Part shown: positions 1-5,206 of the stretch, one piece after another
How positions within the stretch are numbered: position 1 is the first letter of the stretch
Layout of the letters: each line of letters opens with the position of its first letter
Source: Oligoflexales bacterium
GTDB taxonomy: Bacteria > Bdellovibrionota_B > Oligoflexia > Oligoflexales > CACXFL01
Direction of reading: 5' to 3'
NCBI GenBank assembly: GCA_028282865.1
Contig: JANQHA010000013.1
Location: forward strand, 1-6,244
Length of the DNA: 6,244 bases
Notes under the pieces: model-generated
Databases searched by the model: none
Told to the model about the DNA's origin: nothing
Seen by the model: only the letters and a program-made list of their open reading frames with translations
Translations under genes and position numbers: made by a program

Positions 1-1327
1 GCAACACCCCAACAACTCCCAGATACTGGTCGTTGGAAACAACCGGGCGAAAAACCTGGACCGCACCCTCTTCCGAAAGCTGATTCAGAGCTTTGTGCAG
101 CTGTTTAGACTTGAGTGGGTCTGCCAAATCTACCCGGACAAAATGCTCAGGGGCAAAAACTGGAATCCCGGTATAATAAAGAGCCTCTCCCTCCGTTAGG
201 GTATCTCCAATCTTAAAGGTTCCCGGGTCATGAATGCCGACAATATCGCCAGCATAAGCTGAATCGACTAAACTGCGATCTTTTGCCATAAACTGAGTTG
301 GACGAGACAGCCTTAATTCTCGACCTAGACGAACATGATGAGCCTTCATTCCACGCTCAAATCTTCCAGAACAAATCCTCATGAAAGCAACCCGGTCTCG
401 GTGACTAGGATCCATATTTGCCTGAATTTTAAAAACAAAAGCAGAAAATTTGCTCTCATCCGGCTCAACAGTTCGCTCGCGTGCATTCCTACCGTAAGGA
501 GCTGGAGCTAACTCGACCAAATGATCCAGCAATGTCTCTACCCCAAAGTTATTGAGGGCACTTCCAAAAAACACGGGAGCTAACTCACCGGCTAAATACT
601 TCTCGAGCGAAAATGATTCGCCAGCACCCTCTAGCAATTCAATTTCCATACGCAGCTGCTCCGCAGCCTCTTCACCGAGTTCATCATCAATAACTTTTGA
701 AGCCAAACTTGCTTCGGAAAGTTGAACAGGCTTTGCCCGATCGCTATTTTTATCGAAAAGACTCAAGCTTTTATTGTGTCGGTGGTAGACACCAAGAAAT
801 CGGTCCCCCATTCCAATAGGCCAAGTCATCGGGTAAGTCTGAATTCCAAGAACTTTCTCTATCTCGTCTAGTAAATCGAATGGTTCACGCCCCTCACGAT
901 CCATTTTATTGACAAATGTCATGATCGGAGTTTTCTGGATACGGCAGACTTCAAATAGTTTTTTTGTCTGGGCTTCGACACCACTTGCAGCATCGATTAG
1001 CATTAGTGCGCTATCAACTGCGGTCAAAGTTCGGTACGTGTCTTCAGAGAAATCTTGGTGACCCGGAGTATCGATCAAATTAATCGCGTGGTCTTTGTAG
1101 GGAAAATTCATCACAGAACTAGTGACCGAAATGCCGCGTTGCTTTTCCAGTTCCATCCAGTCAGAGGTAGCAAACTTCTTCGATTTCTTAGCCTTTACAA
1201 CCCCCGCCATCTGAATGGCACCGCCATATAGCAACAACTTCTCTGTTATAGTCGTTTTACCGGCATCAGGGTGAGAAATAATAGCAAAGGTTCGCCGTTT
1301 GGCAATTTCCTTGTCAATATTGGCCAT
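1..1327 (-). CDS. prfC: Peptide chain release factor 3 (RF3), 3' end cut off by the window
   Basis: RF3 is the translational GTPase that removes RF1/RF2 from the ribosome after peptide release. I translated 442 uninterrupted codons from the ATG at 1325-1327; the E. coli protein is 529 residues, so roughly the last 85-90 are off the left edge. Seen in the translation: [18 protein letters not shown] (residues 9-26, G1 P-loop), [13 protein letters not shown] (55-67, the RF3-typical switch I region), DTPGH (86-90, G3), NKMD (140-143, G4) and SAL (256-258, G5). Further on are the RF3-typical [18 protein letters not shown] and [13 protein letters not shown] segments of the later domains. No frameshift or stop is present. 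A second in-frame ATG lies 11 codons upstream (1358-1360). The downstream start is preferred because AKRRTF then begins at residue 9, close to its position in E. coli RF3, although neither start has a strong Shine-Dalgarno. The gene is divergent from the NYN gene and has its own promoter candidate. Confidence 0.97.
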   Translation of the reverse strand, partial: MANIDKEIAKRRTFAIISHPDAGKTTITEKLLLYGGAIQMAGVVKAKKSKKFATSDWMELEKQRGISVTSSVMNFPYKDHAINLIDTPGHQDFSEDTYRTLTAVDSALMLIDAASGVEAQTKKLFEVCRIQKTPIMTFVNKMDREGREPFDLLDEIEKVLGIQTYPMTWPIGMGDRFLGVYHRHNKSLSLFDKNSDRAKPVQLSEASLASKVIDDELGEEAAEQLRMEIELLEGAGESFSLEKYLAGELAPVFFGSALNNFGVETLLDHLVELAPAPYGRNARERTVEPDESKFSAFVFKIQANMDPSHRDRVAFMRICSGRFERGMKAHHVRLGRELRLSRPTQFMAKDRSLVDSAYAGDIVGIHDPGTFKIGDTLTEGEALYYTGIPVFAPEHFVRVDLADPLKSKQLHKALNQLSEEGAVQVFRPVVSNDQYLGVVGVL

Positions 1328-1381
1328 GATAACACTTTCTACCTGGTAAACTGTTTCCATATATTGCTATGATGCTCAAAC

Positions 1382-1410
1382 TTTATATAGACTTTAACGA
1401 GAAAGCTCAA
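1382..1410 (-). promoter_or_regulatory. Sigma70-type promoter candidate for prfC
   Basis: On the minus strand, TTGAGC (1405-1410) matches the -35 consensus at four of six bases. TATAAA (1382-1387) matches the -10 at five of six. They are separated by exactly 17 bp. Transcription would start near 1375, giving a leader of about 48 nt to the preferred prfC ATG, or about 15 nt to the upstream in-frame ATG. Identified by eye only. Confidence 0.5.
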
Positions 1411-1430
1411 GGCTAGGGAGTAGAATAAAA

Positions 1431-1436
1431 TATAAC
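1431..1436 (+). promoter_or_regulatory. Possible -10 element for the NYN gene
   Basis: TATAAC matches the -10 consensus at five of six bases and lies 34 bp upstream of the NYN start codon. No convincing -35 hexamer is found 16-18 bp upstream of it. A weaker alternative is TTGCTA (1364-1369), 16 bp, TATAGA (1386-1391), which would overlap the divergent prfC promoter. Both are weak calls. Confidence 0.2.
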
Positions 1437-1470
1437 AACCAAGCTTTCGACAATAACGAAGGAAAAATAC

Positions 1471-2268
1471 ATGGACACCAACACCCCAAGTATCGCTGTT
1501 TTCTGCGACTATGAAAATTTAGCAATCGGTTCAAAAGAGGGGAAATTTGAGAAGTTTGATTTAAGCATTGCCCTTGAGAGGATTCTCGACAGAGGAAAAA
1601 TCGTTTTTAAGAAGGCATATTCGGACTGGACCCGCTACAAAGATGACCGCCGTCAGCTGCATGAGCACGCTTTCGAGCTAGTAGAGATACCTCACGTGTC
1701 GTACTCAGGAAAAAACTCTGCCGATATCCGCTTAGTGGTTGATGCACTCGATTTATGTTACACCAAGCCTCATGTTGGCACCTTTGCCATACTTAGCGGC
1801 GACAGTGACTTTTCACCTCTAGTCAGCAAACTAAGAGAAAATAATAAAGAAGTCATAGGATTAGGTGTTAGACACAGTTCAAGTAATCTACTCATTGAGA
1901 ACTGCGACGAATTTATTTATTACGATGACTTGGTAAAAAAGCGCAAAACTAAGGCCAAAAAATCAGCTAGCGGTAAAAAGTCTGGCGAGAAAAAATCTAC
2001 TTCGAAGGAATTGACCAAATCTCAAGAAGAAGCACTAGACCTAGTTTTAAAGACAATCGAAGTGATGATAGAGCAGCGCGAGGGCCTGCTATGGGGACCC
2101 ACCATCCGCCAAGCTATCAAGCGCAAAAGACCTAGTTTCTCCGAAACTGAGTACGAATTTAGAAACTTTAATGCGATTCTTGAGGAAGGCCAGAAGCTAG
2201 GTATTCTTAAGTTACGAAAAGATAAAGATACCGGTCATTATGCCGTATTATCTATAACAGCTAATTAG
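1471..2268 (+). CDS. NYN-domain (PIN-like, LabA/DUF88-type) putative ribonuclease with C-terminal OST-HTH/LOTUS domain
   Basis: 265 residues in two domains. Residues 7-155 form an NYN domain: the opening strand IAVFCDYEN (Asp13, Asn16), SADIRLVVDAL (Asp85, Asp91) and ILSGDSDF (Asp111, Asp113) provide the conserved acidic residues that form the metal-binding site in PIN-like nucleases. EVIGLGVRHSSSNLLIENCDEFIYY is the usual closing part. Residues 156-184 are a Lys/Ser-rich, probably disordered linker. Residues 185-262 fit an OST-HTH/LOTUS winged helix, with the typical PSF...YEFRNFNAILEEGQKLG pattern and a final DTGHYAVL strand; such domains bind RNA. The start is supported by AAGGA (1459-1463) 7 nt before the ATG. 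The inferred role is RNA cleavage or RNA binding in the cytoplasm; substrate unknown. The acidic set is intact, so a catalytic function is plausible but unproven. It is transcribed away from prfC and is followed by a hairpin, so it may be monocistronic. Confidence 0.9.
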   Translation: MDTNTPSIAVFCDYENLAIGSKEGKFEKFDLSIALERILDRGKIVFKKAYSDWTRYKDDRRQLHEHAFELVEIPHVSYSGKNSADIRLVVDALDLCYTKPHVGTFAILSGDSDFSPLVSKLRENNKEVIGLGVRHSSSNLLIENCDEFIYYDDLVKKRKTKAKKSASGKKSGEKKSTSKELTKSQEEALDLVLKTIEVMIEQREGLLWGPTIRQAIKRKRPSFSETEYEFRNFNAILEEGQKLGILKLRKDKDTGHYAVLSITAN

Positions 2269-2270
2269 CA

Positions 2271-2306
2271 GCCGGTGATTTAAACCTCTGTTGAGGTTAG
2301 GTCGGC
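2271..2306 (+). terminator. Two-stem hairpin after the NYN gene, possible weak terminator
   Basis: A perfect inner stem AACCTC/GAGGTT (2283-2288 with 2293-2298) has a TGTT loop. It sits inside an outer stem GCCGGT/GTCGGC (2271-2276 with 2301-2306, four Watson-Crick and two G-U pairs), with an asymmetric internal loop between them. It begins 2 bp after the NYN stop codon. It is followed by GTTAAAATG rather than a run of T, so it is a poor match to a classical intrinsic terminator. It could instead be a 3'-end stabilising structure or part of a regulatory leader. Confidence 0.35.
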
Positions 2307-2358
2307 GTTAAAATGTAACTATCTATAAATACTAAACTATTAATTATTTTAATGCCCC

Positions 2359-2386
2359 TTGCTAAGCAAACTATAGTGATTATAAT
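2359..2386 (+). promoter_or_regulatory. Sigma70-type promoter for the ClpX-like gene
   Basis: TTGCTA (2359-2364, four of six to the -35) is followed after 16 bp by a perfect TATAAT (2381-2386). Transcription would begin near 2393 and give a leader of about 50 nt before the ATG at 2445. The -35 overlaps a small inverted repeat TTGC-TAA-GCAA (2359-2369) that could be an operator half-site pair but is short enough to be chance. The promoter indicates that the ATPase gene is transcribed separately from the NYN gene. Confidence 0.55.
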
Positions 2387-2434
2387 TACTCGCCTACATG
2401 GTTCAAAAACACAACCTGGTAAATAAATAGGCCC

Positions 2435-2440
2435 GGAGGA
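2435..2440 (+). promoter_or_regulatory. Strong Shine-Dalgarno fixing the ClpX-like start
   Basis: GGAGGA ends 4 nt before the ATG at 2445. It is the best ribosome binding site in the window and decides this start, which gives the protein an N-terminal extension instead of a zinc-binding domain. Confidence 0.75.
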
Positions 2441-2444
2441 AATT

Positions 2445-4052
2445 ATGATCGACCAAACTAACAAACCATCTCCCGAGGAAATTCAAAAAGAATTCGAGGA
2501 CTTTGTAAAAAAAAGATTCGGCGATCAGGTTCAAGTAGTGTCACAGCAATTTACCTCTGACCAAATGCCACCTCAGGAACAGGCCGAAACCAGTTTTAAA
2601 GATAATGAGATTGATTCCGCTAAAGAGTTTGATTTGAACTTTAGGTACAAGCCTAGAGATATCAAAAAATATTTAGATCGTTTCGTAATCAAGCAAGATG
2701 ATGCAAAAAAAGCACTAGCTATTGCCGTCTGTGATCACTACAACCATGTGCGCGAGTGCCATGAAAATCCCGATAGTAAAATAGATGACTACTCTAAGCA
2801 GAATGTTTTGGTGCTAGGCCCTACTGGGGTTGGAAAGACCTACCTAATCAAGCAAATCGCCAAGCTAATCGGGGTTCCGTTTGTCAAAGCTGATGCAACC
2901 CGATTTAGCGAGACCGGATACGTCGGGGGAAATGTCGATGACTTGATACAGGACTTAGTACAGCAGGCCGATGGTAACATTGAGCTGGCGCAGTATGGAA
3001 TCGTCTACCTCGATGAGGCTGATAAACTAGCAGCATCAGACCACCAACGCGGTAAAGACATTTCTGGAAGAGGCGTTCAGTTTGGCTTGCTAAAACTGAT
3101 GGAAGAAACAGATGTTGATCTCAGCTCTGGGAATGATATGCGCTCGCAAATGCAAGCCTTTATGGAGTTCCAAAAGAAAGGCAAGCTAGATTCTAGAGTT
3201 ATCAATACCAGGCATATACTTTTTATTATCAGCGGCGCATTTACTGGCCTCACTGATTTGATCAAGGACCGACTCGACCACAACAGTATTGGCTTTAACC
3301 AAAGTGTCAGTAATGTTAGTGACGATGACAACCTATTGAAGCATACAACAACCCAGGACCTCATCGACTTCGGCTTCGAACCTGAGTTTGTGGGTAGACT
3401 ACCTATACGAGTTTCATGCGAGCACCTGGAGGAAAAGGACTTATTTGAGATTCTTAAAAACTCAGAAGGGTCTATTATCCGACAATACATAAGAGCGTTT
3501 TCAGCATATGGTATTAAGGCTAACTTCGACGATGATGCTCTTCAAAAAATTGCCGAGTATGCTTCATTAGAAAAAACTGGGGCAAGAGCACTAATGACTG
3601 TATGCGAGAGAATCCTCAGAGACTTTAAGTATGAGCTACCGTCTCTAAACCTGAGAGAATTTAATATCGATAAAGGCCTTGTGGAGGACCCAAAACAACA
3701 CCTGAAAAAAGCATTAGAAGACTATCAACCTATAGCTGATATGCACCCTAGGGCAAATGAAATTGAGGAATTTGCTCTATCATTTTTCGATAGGCATCAT
3801 ATGAACCTATTATTTACTGAAGATGCAATAAACTTAATATGCGAAGAAGCTGAAGCTGCTAATGCAACTCCTGTTGAGCAATGCAAATCAATATTCAAGA
3901 GCTATGAACACGGGTTAAAGTTAGTCCAGCAAAACAGTGGACAAAGCGAGTTTTTAATTACCAAAGAGGTCGTTAAAAACCCAAGAGAAGCGCTCGAGAA
4001 ATGGATTCGGGAGAGTTATGACCATACAAACTCTCCGACCATTCTTAATTAA
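2445..4052 (+). CDS. ClpX-like AAA+ unfoldase without zinc-binding domain and with a C-terminal extension
   Basis: 535 residues, against about 420 for ordinary ClpX. ClpX is the hexameric ATPase that unfolds proteins for ClpP. Residues 1-64 are acidic, Gln-rich and contain none of the Cys pairs of the ClpX zinc-binding domain. The AAA+ core follows: RDIKKYLDRFVIKQDDAKKALA (71-92), Walker A GPTGVGKT (125-132), pore-1 loop GYVG (158-161), Walker B IVYLDEAD (186-193), SIGF (281-284, matching the IGF ClpP-binding loop), EFVGRLP (314-320, arginine finger Arg318) and sensor 2 GAR (379-381). The RKH pore loop of ClpX is not recognisable: residues 222-250 differ in sequence. Residues 441-524 appear to repeat the small lid domain in degenerate form. 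Retained motifs suggest an active ATPase able to dock ClpP. Loss of the zinc domain implies different substrates or adaptors. This is probably a paralogue rather than the housekeeping clpX, so no symbol is given. It has its own promoter, and its stop overlaps the convergent lipoprotein gene. Confidence 0.9.
   Translation: MIDQTNKPSPEEIQKEFEDFVKKRFGDQVQVVSQQFTSDQMPPQEQAETSFKDNEIDSAKEFDLNFRYKPRDIKKYLDRFVIKQDDAKKALAIAVCDHYNHVRECHENPDSKIDDYSKQNVLVLGPTGVGKTYLIKQIAKLIGVPFVKADATRFSETGYVGGNVDDLIQDLVQQADGNIELAQYGIVYLDEADKLAASDHQRGKDISGRGVQFGLLKLMEETDVDLSSGNDMRSQMQAFMEFQKKGKLDSRVINTRHILFIISGAFTGLTDLIKDRLDHNSIGFNQSVSNVSDDDNLLKHTTTQDLIDFGFEPEFVGRLPIRVSCEHLEEKDLFEILKNSEGSIIRQYIRAFSAYGIKANFDDDALQKIAEYASLEKTGARALMTVCERILRDFKYELPSLNLREFNIDKGLVEDPKQHLKKALEDYQPIADMHPRANEIEEFALSFFDRHHMNLLFTEDAINLICEEAEAANATPVEQCKSIFKSYEHGLKLVQQNSGQSEFLITKEVVKNPREALEKWIRESYDHTNSPTILN
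3483..4007 (+). repeat. Internal duplication of the AAA+ small (lid) domain in the ClpX-like protein
   Basis: Copy 1 is residues 347-424 and copy 2 about residues 443-521, offset 96-97 residues. Aligned by eye: Phe352/Phe448; FDDDALQKIAEYA (361-373) with FTEDAINLICEEA (457-469), sharing F..DA...I.E.A; and VEDPKQHLKKAL (413-424) with VKNPREALEKWI (510-521), sharing V..P...L.K. Copy 1 has the sensor-2 motif GAR. The corresponding part of copy 2 reads ATPVEQ, so the sensor Arg is lost. Similarity is at protein level only and is not obvious in the DNA, so the duplication is old. This is an inference from a manual alignment. Confidence 0.5.
4010..4036. terminator. 8-bp inverted repeat in the 3' end of the ClpX-like gene, possible terminator
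   Basis: GGAGAGTT (4010-4017) is perfectly complementary to AACTCTCC (4029-4036), with an 11-nt loop. One extra C-G and one T-A pair can form if G4009 bulges. It lies inside the last codons of the ATPase gene, 14 nt before its stop. The plus-strand sequence after it (GACCATTCTTAATT) is T-containing but not a proper T-run. Because the two convergent genes overlap, there is no intergenic room, so a terminator would have to be intragenic, and this is the best candidate. It could equally be chance within coding sequence. Confidence 0.35.
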
Positions 4053-4732
4053 TAGAATTTACTTCTTAAGTAATCCCAAAATTGTCTGGCTCCATTACCA
4101 ATGGTAACAAATGGGTTTCTTAGAAAGTTCTGGAAGCTATTTCCAATACCCGATCCGTTATTGAAGTTGTTATTATTTGGATTATTGTTGTTATTGTTGT
4201 TGGTATTATCAGCTAGAACGACGTTAAACTCCCCCACTAAGTCAGCTTGGCTATTACGCTGAATCTGAGTGGAGAACCTTCCGCTGCTGTCAGGGGTGAT
4301 ATTACAATCCGGGTCTGTGCCACATTTAGTTAGATCTCTCACTAAAATAACAATGGTTGAACTGGTTGCACCAGAAGGAAGCGACCCTCTAAGACTATAC
4401 TGTCCTGACGAGCTCTGCAATTGGACGCCAGTAGGCGACAAAACCCCTACCGCAATGGAGTTAGAGTTCAAATTCTCTATGACTACAGGAACGCCGCCCA
4501 GAGAGTCGAGATCAAAGCTTCGCAAAGAGATAGTTTCACCAGTACCTTGGCCGTTAACAGTGATACGAGCACCAGTAGCCGTTTGGTTTAATGGATCGAT
4601 TAGTTGATCCTGCTGAGAACGAGTGTCCACATTAGTCGGCCCCGTCGAACCACCACTAGACTTCTTTTTCTGTTTGCAGCTTGAAAATAGGCATAGAGCC
4701 AAAACAAGCGGATAAAAATAAATCACTTTCAT
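4049..4732 (-). CDS. Putative lipoprotein of unknown function with Asn-rich tail
   Basis: 227 residues. The N-terminus MKVIYFYPLVLALCLFSSC looks like a lipoprotein signal peptide: a hydrophobic segment ending in LFSSC, with Cys19 as the predicted lipidated residue. Phe at -3 is not the commonest lipobox residue. A short KQKKKSSGGSTG tether follows, consistent with an envelope protein; Lys at +2 gives no Asp-type inner-membrane retention signal. Residues 50-175 are rich in Ser, Thr, Gly and short beta-prone segments (VPVVIENL, SSTIVILVRDL), suggesting a compact beta domain. Cys137 and Cys143 could form a disulfide. Residues 176-192 are an almost pure Asn tract, followed by a conserved-looking aromatic end (FWDYLRSKFY). 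AGAGG lies 5 nt before the ATG and supports the start. It lies 20 bp downstream of the receiver gene, so it is probably last in the cheB operon. I do not recognise the family; a link to chemosensing is inferred from position only. Confidence 0.8.
   Translation of the reverse strand: MKVIYFYPLVLALCLFSSCKQKKKSSGGSTGPTNVDTRSQQDQLIDPLNQTATGARITVNGQGTGETISLRSFDLDSLGGVPVVIENLNSNSIAVGVLSPTGVQLQSSSGQYSLRGSLPSGATSSTIVILVRDLTKCGTDPDCNITPDSSGRFSTQIQRNSQADLVGEFNVVLADNTNNNNNNNPNNNNFNNGSGIGNSFQNFLRNPFVTIGNGARQFWDYLRSKFY
4059..4073 (-). terminator. Small AT-rich hairpin at the lipoprotein gene 3' end
   Basis: TTACTT (4059-4064) and AAGTAA (4068-4073) form a perfect 6-bp stem with a 3-nt loop. It lies within the last codons of the lipoprotein gene. 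On the minus strand it is followed by ATTCTATTAATT, which is AT-rich. The stem is weak (one G-C pair), so termination here is only a possibility for the cheB-receiver-lipoprotein transcript. Confidence 0.2.
4157..4207 (-). repeat. AAY-codon low-complexity tract encoding poly-Asn
   Basis: Codons 176-192 of the lipoprotein are almost all AAC or AAT, broken by one Thr, one Pro and one Phe. It appears as a GTT/ATT triplet run on the plus strand. Triplet slippage would alter linker length without changing frame. Confidence 0.85.
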
Positions 4733-4752
4733 AACGACCTCTCATAGTTAAA

Positions 4753-5193
4753 CTAAGAGGCTTGGTCTAGTTTCTCCTTTTGAATCCAGTCGCCAAGCCA
4801 AATTTTAACCCATTTTTGTAGCTTTTCTGGGGCAAACGGCTTTTCTAAGATGTGAACCTTATCAAACTCACCCGATAACTTATCATCGTCGAGTACAACA
4901 TCACCAACATAACCCGATACAATGATCATAGGTATGTCGTTGTTGCTGCTCTCGGATTGCCTAACTTTCTTTATGACACCCAGCCCATCAAGACCTGGCA
5001 TATGAAGGTCCACGGTAGCTAAGGCATATCTTTTACCACTAAACTGCAACTTACCGACAGCTTCAACACCATCATTTGCGGTTTCTATTATGATCTCGTA
5101 CTCACCAACCTTAACCTCTGAGATAATGTCTTCAATACAACTAATGATGTTTTCATCGTCATCAACAATCAGTACCGGTACCTGGATAGCCAT
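4753..5193 (-). CDS. Stand-alone receiver-domain (CheY-like) response regulator
   Basis: 146 residues consisting of one REC domain and a short C-terminal tail, with no DNA-binding or enzymatic output domain. Seen: the opening strand VLIVDDDEN with acidic residues Asp11-Asp13, phosphoacceptor Asp62 in TVDLHMPGLDG, Ser93 at the switch Ser/Thr position (MIIVSGY), and the conserved Lys118-Pro119 in EKPF. The usual aromatic switch residue three positions before the Lys is Ile115. It would be phosphorylated by a partner histidine kinase and act through protein contacts in the cytoplasm. The ATG is preceded by AGGGG (5200-5204), 6 nt away. The cheB stop is only 13 bp upstream, so the two are almost certainly cotranscribed and may share a chemosensory kinase. 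Whether it contacts the flagellar motor like CheY or serves another pathway cannot be told from sequence; the acidic loops and the missing aromatic argue against calling it cheY. Confidence 0.94.
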   Translation of the reverse strand: MAIQVPVLIVDDDENIISCIEDIISEVKVGEYEIIIETANDGVEAVGKLQFSGKRYALATVDLHMPGLDGLGVIKKVRQSESSNNDIPMIIVSGYVGDVVLDDDKLSGEFDKVHILEKPFAPEKLQKWVKIWLGDWIQKEKLDQAS

Positions 5194-5206
5194 AAAATTC
5201 CCCTTT

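Noticed and set aside
2359..2369. TTGC-TAA-GCAA inverted repeat over the -35 as a repressor operator
   Set aside because: Four-base half sites are too short to separate from chance in AT-rich intergenic DNA, and no second copy was seen.
3077..3490. 137-codon open frame on the minus strand inside the ClpX-like gene
   Set aside because: It lies wholly within a strongly supported gene, gives a Ser/Leu/Ile-rich translation with no domain, and has no separate promoter or ribosome binding site; it is an antisense shadow.
1471..4052. NYN nuclease plus AAA+ ATPase as a two-gene defence or toxin-antitoxin system
   Set aside because: The two genes are 176 bp apart, separated by a hairpin and a strong promoter for the second. 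They are flanked by housekeeping and chemotaxis genes, with no mobile-element signs; adjacency alone does not support a joint system.
4045..4052. TTAATTAA palindrome as a recombination or attachment site
   Set aside because: It is explained by two overlapping stop codons and there are no matching repeats or integrase nearby.
4269..4607. 112-codon open frame on the plus strand inside the lipoprotein gene
   Set aside because: Antisense to a gene with signal peptide, ribosome binding site and operon context; the translation shows no family features.
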